Assembly: GCF_000189635.1 (NCBI RefSeq) | Contig: NW_002476246.1 | Span: forward strand, 62,001-126,000 | Source of the DNA: Tetrahymena thermophila SB210 | Lineage: Eukaryota; Ciliophora; Oligohymenophorea; Hymenostomatida; Tetrahymenidae | Reading direction: 5' to 3' | DNA: 64,000 nucleotides | Notes under the pieces: model-generated | Seen by the model: the letters and a program-made list of their open reading frames with translations, nothing else | Told to the model about the DNA's origin: nothing | The model's database searches: none | Shown here: positions 27,301 to 40,055 of the stretch, one piece after another | Layout of the letters: each line of letters opens with the position of its first letter | How positions within the stretch are numbered: position 1 is the stretch's first letter | Made by a program: the position numbers and the translations under genes

Positions 27301-30300
27301 AAACCATCCTAACATTAGCTACAAGTTTCATCATATGTACTATAAACAGAATTATATGTTTTTGTGCATCTAAGGCAGTTTATGTCTTAACACTTGAAGC
27401 ATTTTTCCACTTCAAGGTTAGTAGCTAAGCTATTTTCCAAATAGCATCCATAATTACTAATAATTTTACAATCAGATGAACATCCAACATCAGCTGAGTC
27501 GCATTCTTCATCATTCGATTTAATTCTATCCCCACAAGTAGATTAGCATTTAAATTTACTGCTACCAATGTCTTAGATACATGAATAGCCTTTCTATATT
27601 TTACAGTTTAGTGAACAAGCATCGCTATTAACTTTTAGTTAGAATTAAAATAAATTTAATTTCCATACAAAATATAACATAATTACTTTAATTTCCATCA
27701 TCACATTCTTCATCTTAATCTCTAATACCATCTCCACATTTAAGTGTAGTACATATGTCTAAATCAAATTCCTTGCTACTAAAGCATTTATAACCACTTT
27801 AAATTTTGCAGTTAACGCATTTTGAATTTTCAAATAGAGAAGGATCTTAAATTTCACACTCTTCTTCAGGAGCTTTGTACATATCATGACAAATAGGCGA
27901 ACAAATTTATTAATTTGCATCATATTTGTAATATTAACTGTTACAGACACAAGTGTTTGAATTTTAATCAAGAATTACTCTTTGGTCTTTATGATCAAAA
28001 CAAGACTTACATTAGTTAGGAGATGATCCAAAGCATGTTTGGCAAGATTGATCACAAGCCAAACATTTTTTCAAATTAGTATCATAGAAATAATTTTCTT
28101 TACAGAGTAGGCATATTTGCTGAATAGGGTCTATTTTAGAACATTTCATGCAAAATGGGTCATCACATTAAAAGCAATTAGAAGTCTGAAGATATTCATT
28201 ATATTTTGTGAAGCTGCAACCAAAGTTTGTTTTAATTTTACAATTTAATTAATCACATCCTACATCATTACTATCACATTCTTCATCCTATGATACAAGA
28301 TTATCTCCGCATATGCTACTGCATGTTGATTTTCCTGATTGAACTTAACAATTGAATCCTGTCTCTTACTTGCAGTCTAAAGAACACCCATCTCCATTAA
28401 CTTTTTTGATTTATTTATTAATAAATTATCTATTATAAAATTAAAAAAATTTCTTATTACTGTTGTTCCCATCATCACATTGTTCTGAAGGATCTACCTT
28501 ACCATCTCCGCATAAAGAACTAATACATATATCTAAGATATATGGATCTTGATGAAAACATTTGTATCCAGAAACAATTTTGCAATTCGAATCACAACCA
28601 AATACATTTTCAAAGCTACTATCGAATGTTTCACACTCTTCTTCAGGTGTTTTGAATTTATCCCCACAAATCGGTTTGCATCTTTATGTTGAAGACTCAA
28701 AAGAATAGTAAACAGATTTACAAGTGCATGTATTGTCAGAATTTAAGACTATATTAGAATCCTAGCTATTACATGATAAGCACTAATTTGGTTAACCTCC
28801 ATTACAAGTCTAGCAAGACTAATCACAAGGCTAACAAATATTTGTTGCGTCTAAATATTTACCACTAACACACTACTAGCAATTAGGTATATTATTAATA
28901 TCAAAATTACAAGTGTAACAAAGTGGATCAATACATGACAAACATTGAACTCTGCTATTATCAAGAGAAGTACCCTAAGGACATGATTATACACAAGAGC
29001 CATTGTATAAATAATATCCTGAAAAACATTATTAACAAATATTTTATGAAGCTTAATTGCAAATTAAGCATCCCTAGTCTTTACATTAGTTTCTGCATAC
29101 CTAATTTTAATCATCTGCTTATAATCCTGAATCACAAGTATCAGTACATTGCATACTTATAGGATTCCAATATTATTTGATAGGAGTTTGTGAACAAGTA
29201 ACACAATTATTTGTAGGTGAAAAATAGTAAGAATTTTAACATAAAAGGCATGAATTTTAATTACAAATCTTGCAATTAGGATAAGTAGATGAGCATGATA
29301 CACATTGCTTATTTATCTAATCTTAGTATTACTCAGAAGGGCACTCTGTTACACATTTATTATTAAGTAAATAAAAACCATTATAGCAACTTAAACATAA
29401 GCTAGGATTTTCTGCATGGCAGCTTTCACAAGTATTTGCACACTTTAGTTAAAATAATAAAAAATAATGTTTTATAAAATAAAAATTAATAAATTATTTA
29501 CTGAATAACCTCCAACAATGAAATCTCTAATACCTAGATCAAAATTTGACTAATTATCTATTATAACAGATAAATCAGTAGTAGCAGAATCTGCTAATAC
29601 ATAATTAAATTCGCCATATGCATCATTTTACTCAAAGCCACAAAGATTGAATGATGTTTTTTTTATGTACTGATTACTTGCAAGCTGTACAGAAACTCCA
29701 TTAAGATTTACAATAATATTTGAAATAGGGTTTTTTTATGAATAATCTATCAAATAGAATTTAAAACCAATTTAAATAAATTTATGAGATTGTTATATTT
29801 TCACGTTTATCATAAATTTAGTTTAGTTTATACCAGATCTAAAACCACCAAGCAATTAAATATCTCCACAAATAGTATACATAGTGTTTAAACCTAAAAA
29901 AAAGAACCCATTATTATTAGAATTAAGATTTTATATAGAAAATCCCAATTATTTGATATGAAGAGATGAAAATCTCTAAATTTACAGACCTTCAAGAGCC
30001 ACAAAACCGCCTATTTATTTAATTTTTTAAATTCTGATTACATATTAAAAATAAATATTTACTTGGAAGGCTTCTTATCATATCCTAGCAAATATTGTTA
30101 TTTTAATCATAAAATAAAGGACACTTATCCACACAAATTCCATTCCAAACGAAATAATTTGGTTGGCATTATTGACAATCGTACCCATTTTATTGATAAA
30201 CTAAACAAAATTGATCTCTTAAAACACAAACTTAATTTTTGTTTATTTTATTTTAAGGACAAGAAGAAACACAAATACCATTGTCAAATATGCTACTAGC

Positions 30301-31336
30301 TCCTACACATTATGGACATACTCCATTTGTTGGAATTACGTTATTGAAGCATAGTTTACATTAATTTTATTATGGACCTACGCAAGATAAACAGGAAAAA
30401 TGACATTCATCAACAAAAACTTAAACTTATCCAATAGAGAAAGATTCATTTGAAATGTCTTCACATCCACTACCATTATTAATAAGTCCTAAGGGATTTC
30501 TATCACAATTAGTTTTGAAATCAATACTTAAATTAGAGTTAGCATCAGCCAGTGTGTATTCATCTTTTTGATTTAAATTTATAATAATGAAAAATTAAAA
30601 TCATAATTAAATTAAAAGATTGATAAGTTCATATTAACCATATTTATTATGTAAATTAATTTTAAAGTTTAAGAGTAAATATGAATAAAATAAATTTCCT
30701 TGATTAAAAATATTAAAAATTCATGTTTACTCTTTAAAAAATAAGCAATATTTTTGAATTTAAAATAAAATGTTATTCAATAAAATTAATTTTTTTCAAG
30801 TAAATTTTATTTTTTGAAATTATTTTTTTTGAATAAAAAATTTTACTTCTCTACATATAATTGATCAATTATCCTTACACGCAAACTTTTTACCATTTTA
30901 TCCTTGCCTTATTATGATCATAAGTCATGACAGATAAAGGCTGCTTTTATGAATTTACTATTACTGAGACTGTTTCAGTATCCCAAGTATTTATTATATA
31001 GAGATCTACTCTAAAATTGATCTAAAAATGTGGTGGAAGATTTGAAACATTTAAAGTATTAGCTATGCTTCCTCTACTTAGCTAGTAATTACCTAGCATC
31101 ACTTAGTTAAATTCAGAATCCCTTTAGTTGCATACCATTTTAGTGTTAGGATATTTCCACGAGCTTAAAGGAAAAGCAGTGTCATCAGCTCTTTTATAAA
31201 CTTAAATATCGCAAGCTGGTATTATAAATATATAAAAAAACGTTAACCGAGTCAAATAAACTACTAAAAAATTACTTGTTGATTAAATTCTTAAATTGAA
31301 TAGAAAGATGACCAAAATAATTTTAAATCTGTTCAT
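24326..31336 (-). CDS. Giant cysteine-rich membrane protein with furin-like and EECD-type disulfide repeats
   Basis: The start ATG on 31336-31334 gives MNRFKIILVIFLFNLRIQST, a signal peptide. A likely 60-nt intron (about 31219-31278) joins it to TCDIQVYKRADD. An N-terminal lectin-like region contains NLPPHFQINFRVDLYIINTWDTE. From about 30500 to 26160 are dozens of CxxC pairs: furin-like repeats (CxxCxGxxxxxCxxC) alternating with about ten repeats of the kind EECDxGxxxxDGCSxxCKIExGFKC, similar to the DUF4215/Myxococcus cysteine-rich repeat. From 25880 to 24326 is a non-Cys domain (LPHIDLLAQDIYGNNAF) and several membrane helices, ending FQNL then TGA at 24328-24326. This matches ciliate surface proteins of unknown ligand. 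The splice joining the Cys-rich part (ending near 26170) to the C-terminal exon (starting near 25915) is not resolved, so a two-gene model cannot be fully excluded. Confidence 0.75.
26600..28900 (-). repeat. Block repeats of about 780 nt in the Cys-rich gene
   Basis: Equivalent motifs recur at near-constant spacing. The 'cacactcttcttcaggtg'-type motif lies near 28630, 27850 and 27070; a second EECD motif near 28270, 27500 and 26717; a third near 28470, 27700 and 26910. Each block holds a furin-like section followed by three EECD-type modules and includes an intron. The gene grew by copying whole blocks, not single modules. Confidence 0.65.
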
Positions 31337-33766
31337 TATTTGTTTCTACTTTCTTGTCATTAATTCTGCTTTACTATGAATAATAATTTACTAGTACTTT
31401 TAATGTTTTAATTAAGGTTTTAATTAAGAAACTAATAAGAAATTTAGTAATAAAATATTGTAAGCTAATAATCTTAAAAAAACAAATGTAAATCACAAAA
31501 TTTAATTTACATCTTACACAAATCACAAAATAAGTAATACAATTATTAATTCGAATTTATTCAAAGTTTTTCTTTGCTCATTTAATGATATCATCACAAA
31601 AAAAATTAAATTACACTAAATATCTTATTTAGAACTCATTATTTAATTTATTTTAAAGTTTAAAATGTCATTAAAGTTCATGATTACATTAATTTAAGTC
31701 AATCTAATTTTATTTTTAAATAACAAATACCATGAATTAAATTTTAAGAAAATACTTATTTACAGAAAACTTTTATTCAACTTGTATGGTAAATTAGAAA
31801 TATATTTATCATATTAAAATAATTTAAATTAGTTAATTATTTTAATTTATTTAAATATTGTTATCATTTGTATCTCCAAAATTTAATTAGTTAATTTAAT
31901 TTACATAATGAAATTTATACAAAAATAAATTCACGCATAGTTAAAGATAGAAATTTCCACATTACAATAATTGATTATAATATAGCTTTTCCCTTTTCCT
32001 GTTAATTTTTTTCTACTAAATAATTTATCCTCTATTATAAAATGGTAATGAATGAAGTTATTTGCTTTGACATAATTAGATATGATAATATGTAAAACTT
32101 AACTTCATAAACATATAGAAACATAATTTATTTCATAAATTTAGCCCAAAAAATTATATGCTGAATGTTCTTTTGATGTCATATGATAATCAAAGTGTTT
32201 TGATTAAAATTCACTTTGATAATTATTTCTTCTTAGTTTTTGAAAGATAACTTCTATTTAAATAATAAATAAATACAAAAAATGAATATTTGTAGGCTTA
32301 CATAAAACTACATTTAGATGCTGCTTCCATATTTATGAATTAATTAAATTTTCAAAATTATGATTTGAGTGAAATTAAAAAAAATTTTTTATTTTGTTTT
32401 ATTCTATTTATTTTATCAATAAAATAATTGAATATAATTTTAATTTGTAACTGTTTATTAAAAAATAATTCCAGTTGAAAATTTTTCTTTTTTATAATAA
32501 AAGTAGTAATATGAGAAATAGGTTTTGGAGATTATTTAAAATGCAAATGATTTAAGTAAAAAAATCTTAAATTTCTTTCTAATTAAATATTAAATACTTG
32601 AGAAACATTGAATTGGGTAAAATAATTTGATTGATTATTAAAGAATTTTTTGTTAATTATTTTCACATCACACTCTGTTTCGAGTATTTTAAATTAATTA
32701 AATTCTAGCTTTGTTACATTAGTCAAACAAATCCTTCATTTCTAATAAAACTTTAGTCAGTTTAATTTATTTTTATTGAATAATCTTTTATTACTGAAGA
32801 TAATTTCTTATTTATATGACTATATGTTTGATTTAAAATTTTTAATATACCTAGAATTTCTAATACAAAAATACTAAGCTAAATACTACTTTTATAAGTT
32901 TAATTTTGGGTTTTCTTTAATTAGATTCTATTGATAAGCATATTAATTTTTTTATAAATCATAGATATATACTTATAATATTTAAATAAAGTAATCTAAC
33001 ATAAATTTCAATGGTAAAAAAACAATAGAATTTTATATTTATTATAGTAGTAAGTAGTATATAAATACATCTTTTAGCTTTCAGATATTTAAATTTTTAA
33101 AAATAATTTTCATATTTAATATTCTATATTCAATTCATAAAATTTAATTAAATTTTAAAATTAACAAAATAGAAACAAAAAGAGATATTTTTAAGTTCAT
33201 TTACCATTCTATTTATTATAAATTATAATACCTTTTTTATAGTTAAGAATATTTATTTTCGAATTGTAAACAGTAAAAAATAATAAAAAAGTTTCTGCAA
33301 ATTTGTTAAATATGACTAAGTCGTGTAAAATTTAATGTCAAAAAATAATAAAACTATTGAACATACTAAATTAAATTAAAAATATAAAATCATTTGAAAT
33401 CCCACTTTATATAATATCATAATTAGTGATATTTCAAATGCAATTACAGTTATTTTTGAATAAAATTATTTATTCAAAATTAAAAACTTTGTATAATTAT
33501 TTACTATTCTTTTGCTAGTTATTTGGAAGGATTGAGATATTTAGTTTTTTTTATTTAATATTAATTAGAATATTTTGAATCTATAAATATATTAATTGAC
33601 AGAATCTTTGATTTGATTTGATTTGATTTTATATCTTCTTATTCAATGAGAAATCAAAGATTTTCTTTATTAATTTATATTTTCATAAAAATATTTTAAA
33701 TCATTTAAAAAGTTAAAAAAAATAAAATAAATAATTTTATTTTAAACCTTTTATTGCTTTAAAGTT
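31337..33766. other. AT-rich intergenic region
   Basis: This 2.4-kb stretch lies between the start of the Cys-rich gene and the 5S cluster. No coding frame, RNA gene or long repeat is supported. The only distinct element is a TTTGA microsatellite near 33607. Confidence 0.5.
33607..33630. repeat. (TTTGA)n microsatellite
   Basis: Between four and five tandem TTTGA units are read directly from the sequence in otherwise featureless DNA about 140 bp from the first 5S gene. Confidence 0.8.
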
Positions 33767-33773
33767 AAAAAAA
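33767..33773 (-). terminator. Pol III T-run after 5S copy 1
   Basis: Seven T residues on the minus strand begin at the 3' end of the 5S gene, as expected of a polymerase III terminator. Confidence 0.7.
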
Positions 33774-33892
33774 GGTTGTCGACACTGGGACTTCCCAAGC
33801 GGTCCCCCACCTTAGTACTAACCCAGCCTTAAGGCGCTTAACTTCGGAGTTCGAATGGGATCCGGTGTTTTCACCTTAGTATGGCCGACAAC
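33773..33892 (-). rRNA. 5S ribosomal RNA, copy 1
   Basis: A 120-nt gene reading GTTGTCGGCCATACTAAGG at its 5' end and ...GTCGACAACCT at its 3' end, which pair to form helix I. The sequence is the Tetrahymena-type 5S and stands out by its GC content. All five intact copies in the window are identical by eye. RNA polymerase III transcribes such genes from internal control elements. Confidence 0.95.
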
Positions 33893-34015
33893 AAAACTAA
33901 TACCAGTTAATAACTATTTATACTTAAAAATTTTTTTAATCAAGAAATTTATTTATTTTAAAGATATTAAATAATCAATAATTTAAAAATAGAATTTTTA
34001 AAAATTAAACTATAT

Positions 34016-34023
34016 AAAAAAAA
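34016..34023 (-). terminator. Pol III T-run after 5S copy 2
   Basis: Eight T residues on the minus strand at the 3' end of copy 2. Confidence 0.7.
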
Positions 34024-34142
34024 GGTTGTCGACACTGGGACTTCCCAAGCGGTCCCCCACCTTAGTACTAACCCAGCCTTAAGGCGCTTAACTTCGGAGT
34101 TCGAATGGGATCCGGTGTTTTCACCTTAGTATGGCCGACAAC
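34023..34142 (-). rRNA. 5S ribosomal RNA, copy 2
   Basis: Identical 120-nt 5S gene, 130 bp from copy 1. The spacer between copies 1 and 2 resembles that between copies 3 and 4, so the pair was duplicated as a unit. Confidence 0.95.
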
Positions 34143-34646
34143 AAAATTAATTTCTCAGATATCTATTTATGATAGTGATTTTGATTTTAAAAAGTAAAAT
34201 TTATTTTCTTAAAATCAGCATCACTGACAAAATAATTTTTTGTAAAATAAATAGTAATAATAACTGTAATTTAAAAGATAAAATAAAAATAATAAATAAC
34301 TTTAATCATAAAAAAAATCATTTAAAATAATTGGATTGGAAGAAATAAATAAAAAATGATAAAATAATTTAAAAAGTTATTTTTAATCTGATTTTTAGAA
34401 TCATTCAAATAATTAATTGATAATATTCTAAATTTTATTTAATAATATATTAGTTATGCGATTTTTTGGAATGAAAATATATTTTTCAAATTATTATAAA
34501 ATATTTGAAATATAATTGATCAAATTTATTTGTAAACTTACAAATATTTTGAAATCAATAAATATGTTTGTATTTAATAATCTTTAAAATTAGCAAAGCT
34601 TAATCACAATATAAAAAATATATTTTTCTTAATTATTTTTTATATC

Positions 34647-34673
34647 TGTTTTCACCTTAGTATGGCTGACAAC
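34647..34673 (-). pseudogene. 5S rRNA fragment (first 27 nt of the gene)
   Basis: Matches only the first 27 nt of the 5S gene with one change (GTCAGCC for GTCGGCC), including the flanking 'aacaaaattaat' typical of intact copies. The rest of the gene is replaced by AT-rich DNA, so this is the remnant of a deleted copy lying between copies 2 and 3. Confidence 0.8.
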
Positions 34674-34789
34674 AAAATTAATAATCGTAAATAACTGCTA
34701 AATAAATGATGTTTTGTTTATAATATGAAATAAATAAATTAGTTAAAATTATAGCTATTTAGATTATTAAAAATAATTTTAATAAAAAC

Positions 34790-34793
34790 AAAA
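34790..34793 (-). terminator. Short Pol III T-run after 5S copy 3
   Basis: Four T residues followed by G and more Ts on the minus strand. This is the minimal terminator length and is shared with copy 5. Confidence 0.5.
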
Positions 34794-34912
34794 GGTTGTC
34801 GACACTGGGACTTCCCAAGCGGTCCCCCACCTTAGTACTAACCCAGCCTTAAGGCGCTTAACTTCGGAGTTCGAATGGGATCCGGTGTTTTCACCTTAGT
34901 ATGGCCGACAAC
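34793..34912 (-). rRNA. 5S ribosomal RNA, copy 3
   Basis: Identical 120-nt 5S gene. Its flank toward copy 4 ('aactaatatcagtttataac') is a near copy of the flank after copy 1. Confidence 0.95.
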
Positions 34913-35035
34913 AAAACTAATATCAGTTTATAACTATTTATACTTAAACATATTTTTAATCAAGAAATTTATTTATTTTAAAGCTATTATATTTTCAATA
35001 GTATAAAAATAGAATTTTTTTAAATTAAACTATAT

Positions 35036-35044
35036 AAAAAAAAA
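35036..35044 (-). terminator. Pol III T-run after 5S copy 4
   Basis: Nine T residues on the minus strand at the 3' end of copy 4. Confidence 0.7.
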
Positions 35045-35163
35045 GGTTGTCGACACTGGGACTTCCCAAGCGGTCCCCCACCTTAGTACTAACCCAGCCT
35101 TAAGGCGCTTAACTTCGGAGTTCGAATGGGATCCGGTGTTTTCACCTTAGTATGGCCGACAAC
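35044..35163 (-). rRNA. 5S ribosomal RNA, copy 4
   Basis: Identical 120-nt 5S gene. Its upstream flank runs into the 3' end of ABC1 and is duplicated after copy 5 next to ABC2. Confidence 0.95.
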
Positions 35164-35326
35164 AAAATTAAAGATAATTATTAGCTATTTATTATTCAAT
35201 ATATTGTTAAATATTAAAACATTATTTTTATATGAATTTATAATTAAATCACAATATAAATCATTCATTTTAAATTACAGAATTTTTATATATTTATTTA
35301 ATAAAATAATAAAAACAAATCAAATT

Positions 35327-38300
35327 TCATTTTTACATTTTATTAGCTTACTGCTTTGCAATATGTTTAATTAACTCAAAATTCTTGGTTCCAGTATGTT
35401 ATACCATTAAATAAAAGTGTCCTTATTCATTTTAAAGTAATTCATAAGGAGTTCCTTACTCAATTACTTATCCTTAATCCATAACTATAACTTAGTCATA
35501 ATCAGCTATTGTGTTTAATCTATGAGCAATAGTGATTAAAGTAGAATTTGCAAATCTTTATCTTATTTTTTGTTATATCAATTCATCAGTCTACATATCT
35601 ACATTTGCTGTAGCTTCATCAAGGACAATCAGTTAGCTCTACTTCAGTATAGCTCTACCTAAGCAAATTAATTATTTCTATCCTGTGCTAAACACATCAT
35701 TTGCATTACTCATATCTTCATGAATATTTTTTTCTAAAGAATTGACTTTTTCTTTTTTAATAATTTATTAAAAATGTTAATAAAAAAATGTAAAAACTTT
35801 AAATAAAATAATTTATACTTAGTAAATCAATATCCTCAAGAACTTTGTAGATCTCATCATCTGTATATTAATTGAGAGGGTCAAGGTTTCTTCTTATGGT
35901 CCCAGAAAATATAAAAGGAGTTTAAGGTATAATACTTATGCCTGATCTTAAAGTGTGTAAACCTAAGTTTTTTATGCTATGACCATCTATTTAAATATCA
36001 CAATTTAAGTAATTGCTTAATTAATTTTCATATTCTAATTCGGTCATTCTAAATAGTGCCTAGATAACAGAAGATTTACCTGCTCCAGTTCTACCTACAA
36101 ATCCTACCCTTTTCCCAGGCTATATTTTGAATGTTAAATCCTTAATAACTAAATCAAGTTCTTTTCTATATTTCATTCTAACATTTTGAAAAACAAGTTC
36201 CCCTCTTGCAGGGAATTTCTAATGCTTACTAGTTTTAATTAAACTATCATCATAATTTGTCTTCAATTCAGCTTCAGGTTCTAATTTAGAAAGATTCATA
36301 CATCTTTAAGTGTTAGTCATTGATACATCTAAGTTTACCAATTATCTATAAAAAAGTAAATTGGTTTACTTTTGTTAAATAATATAAAAATTGATTACCT
36401 TATACCCCATTGTAAGAGTTCTGTGCCTGTAGTAAAGTAAATAATGCACTATCCTATATCAGAAACAGAGCTAGTAGTAGATAGCACTATAAAAATTCCT
36501 AATGAATTACAAAAGACTGCAAATAGATTTATGAAGCTTCCAAATCCTCTCTAGCAAATCCAGTAATACAAAGAAGCTCTGAGAGAATCAGTTGCTAGCT
36601 GATTAAATTTTTTTTCAAAATGACTCTACTATTGATATACTTTTATAGGTAAAACACCTTGAATACTTAGATTGAAGAAAGTAAGAAGGGGTGATCTTAA
36701 GTTAAGATCAATTTATTTAGTTTTGAGGAGACCTTCTTTACAATAATTGAGGAAAAATACTAAAAATGTTAATTCGAAAAGGGCAACAATTACAAAATTA
36801 GGAGAAATTGTCATAATAGTTATGAACATTACTGTAATTCCAATAAATATTTCAATAACATCAATTAGTATAATAGTCAAGTGTTCATCTATATAACCTT
36901 TATTGATATTATGAAGATTTAAAAATCATTTATAATTATGATTTTAATTTAATTTTGAATTTGAAATTTATTTACCTATATCAGTTGAAAATCTATTAAG
37001 AATTTTACCAGACTGAGTTGTATCGAAAAATATCATTTTTGATCTAACTAAAGCACAGATCATTCTATGTAATAGTTTCTTGCAAGCTCTATTTATTGCT
37101 ATTGTTAATGACAAGTGTTTTATGAACTATGCCAATATATAAAGGAGTACCAGATAACCAATTGATTTAATTATACCTGATTTTTCATCAGTAGATTATA
37201 AGTCTCCTATCCTCTAGTTAAAGAGAATATAAATTAAATCGCTAACAGCATAAAGAGCTAAAACTATTGGAATGAATATTAATATCCCTTTTAATTAAAC
37301 AATTTTATATTTAAATGAAAAATTACATAAATAAAAATATACCTGATTCCTTAAAGAAATCATAATATGTTTTCATATCAACAACTATATTTTCCTCATC
37401 ATTTTATGTTTAATTTTCATCAATATTTAGATTTTAGCTTCCTTATTTTTTGTCTTAATTTTCACTTTGCGTTTCATTAAATTGAACTAAATCTGTATTT
37501 ATTCTTATTTGTATTATATTTTCTTGATTTGAGTTCATTTGATGATGGAGCCCATCGTGATTTAGTTCATTGGATAAATTTTTAAGAGCTTACTCTAATT
37601 CTTCATACTTACCTTACTAACACACTTTTCCTCCTTCTAAAATTATAATTTTATCAACAAATCTAGTATAGTGAACTTAATGAGTAACAAGTATAACTGT
37701 TGAATTTCTGCAAAGAGTACTTATTGCATCAAAAAAAATTGCTTTAGCAACCTATTTATTTAAAAAATGATAATAAATAATTAAATATTGAATTCTATAA
37801 AATACCTTTGAATCCACTGCTGAAATTGGATCATCAAATAAATAGATATCGGCTTAAGAGTAAATAGCTCTTGCTAATGATATACGAGCTTTCTATCCAC
37901 CACTAATATCCATTCCTCGTTCTCCAATTACAGTTTAATCACCATTTTAGAATATTTTTAGATCTTATTCCAGACAGCATGCTCTGATAACTTTTTTGTA
38001 GAGATCATCATCATATTCTCTTCCAAAAAGAATGTTTTCTTTAACTGTGCTGCTAAAGATGTAAGGCTCTTATTCAACATAAGCTAATTATCCTTTACAT
38101 TATATTTATCCTTTATAGAAAGGTACCTCTTAGAGAATACAATTTAAAAATGAAGTCTTGCCTGATCCTACCTTACCAACTATACAAACAAACTCCCCAT
38201 TATTTATCTGTACATTTATATCTTACAACACAGGTATGTTTTATTTCCAAAAAGCAGTAAAATTTATCATTTAAATGCTTCCATTTTGTAATAAATTTAG

Positions 38301-40055
38301 ATTAGAATTTTCACAAAATTATCCTTTTTTATTATAAAAGAAAATTTTAGAAAAATTATTATAATTATAAATTTACCATCAATATTTGTCATAGATGATT
38401 CCTACAAAGTAATGACACTAATCATTCTATTTAGAATGACTTTTAATTACATAATACCCGAAGTACCATATCCAATCACTTGAACAACCTAATTTTTGAT
38501 AAAGTTAAGCAAATTCAGAGTTGAAAAAAGCAGAGCAGAATCAATAGCAGAAGAATCTCCATAATAGTACATAAAATATAATAATAAAAATGTGCTAAAA
38601 ACAGAGAAAGCTGTAGATACTGCAAAGTCTAAAACAGTGATTAAAATATTTATGAGAATCGATTTTAGTTCTAATTTTCGTACTGTTTGAATACTATGAA
38701 CAAAAGCTTCTTCCCATGCATACATTTTTATTAGCCTTATACCTTCTATGACTTCTTTTGTGAGATTGACTCTTTAATCAGTATATTTAGTTTTTTCTGA
38801 AAAAAAATTTGTTTGTAGTTTAGAGAAAAATAATTAAATTGGACATAAACCTAACATGACAACTATTCCTATCAAACCAATTACTCCATATCTGTTAATA
38901 TAAAGTAATAAAAAATAAATTATAATTTTTTATAAATTGTAAAATGAATTTTCTTAAAAAAATAATATTATGATGAATATATAAAAAGTAAAAGTAGAAT
39001 TAAATTGATTTTATCTAAATAATAAATAAGTTGATTTATTCAATTGTAAGCTTTAAATTGAGAATTGTATTTTTTGATAAAATCTAATTAAAAAGAAATA
39101 GAAAAAATTTATAATATTGTTTATTGAAGAATAAGAAAAAAGATAATTAATCAAAAAAAAATAATTACTTTATATAGAGGTATATTGCAGAAGCTACTAA
39201 AGGAAGAGGAATAGAAAGTACTGCAAACATAATATTGCATCTTTACTCCAAAGTTGTCAAGTCGTTTGAAATCAAGTTAACAAGCTTTCCTACATTTGCT
39301 TCTTTGACAGAGTAAGCAGAAAGAGATGAAATTTTTGAATAAATGACTTTCATGAAAACATTTCTAAAACGAGTTTAGATAAATACATTCAGTCTTAGAA
39401 TGTTATGTGCAAACAAAACCTGTGAAATGCTAATAAAGTTAAAAATGAAAGCAATTCCATATGCTTTCAAATTAACTCCATTCTCTTAAATATATGATAT
39501 TAAGATGTTGATTAAAATAGAAGCTGCAAATAGACAAATATATCCTACAGAGTTAAAAAAAACAGAGGCTGCTATTTCTTTTCTAAAAGTCTTTAAAAAA
39601 ACATTTAAGATGTCTTGAGAGACTAAATTCCTTTTGTTTCTATCTGCTTCTTAAATTTTTGCATCAAGATTTGCCTTGAATATTTTATAATTATACTCTA
39701 TGGATTATTTTGGTTGAAGGTAGGGAAGATTAAAGGTGCTCAACATCTTAAAAATTTTAGAATCTTAAGAGGCTCTTAAAAGGACTTTTAGCATATCAAT
39801 CATAAATATTTTTGAAACAAAAGAGCTATTCATAAATATATCAAATGGCTTTGACTTAGTTAATTTATTATCTTCTTAAGATAACTATTCATTTTTATTC
39901 AAGTTGCTTATAGTGTAAATTTGATTTTCTTAAGAACGATTTTTCTAAGAAAGCTTTTCTTTGATTTGATTTTCTTGAGACAACTCCAAATCCAAAGGCT
40001 CATATTCTTCAAATCCTGTGTTTGATTGCTATTAAATTGTTTTTTACTCTTCCAT
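35327..40055 (-). CDS. ABC transporter, ABCC/MRP-like full transporter (ABC1)
   Basis: A full-length transporter, about 1,350 residues after removing some seven short introns. The start is MEEQKTIQQQ (ATG on 40055-40053). Order: Gln/Glu-rich cytosolic N-terminus; membrane domain 1 (38400-39650); NBD1 with Walker [10 protein letters not shown] (about 38150), signature [14 protein letters not shown] (about 37890) and Walker [12 protein letters not shown]; membrane domain 2 (36380-37340); NBD2 with Walker [10 protein letters not shown] (about 36090), signature FSTGQKQLICLGRA and Walker [11 protein letters not shown] (about 35610), H-loop IAHRL. The stop is TGA at 35329-35327. Asp in place of the catalytic Glu in NBD1, with Glu kept in NBD2, is typical of ABCC pumps that export organic anions or conjugates. 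It is head-to-head with HK2 and a close paralogue of ABC2. Confidence 0.88.

Noticed and set aside
27173-30299. Several plus-strand open frames (near 27173, 28923 and 30063)
   Set aside because: They are antisense to the Cys-rich gene; their Tyr/His-rich strings are reverse readings of Cys and Asn codons.
35126-35374. Plus-strand open frame across 5S copy 4
   Set aside because: It starts inside the rRNA gene and runs antisense to the ABC1 3' end.
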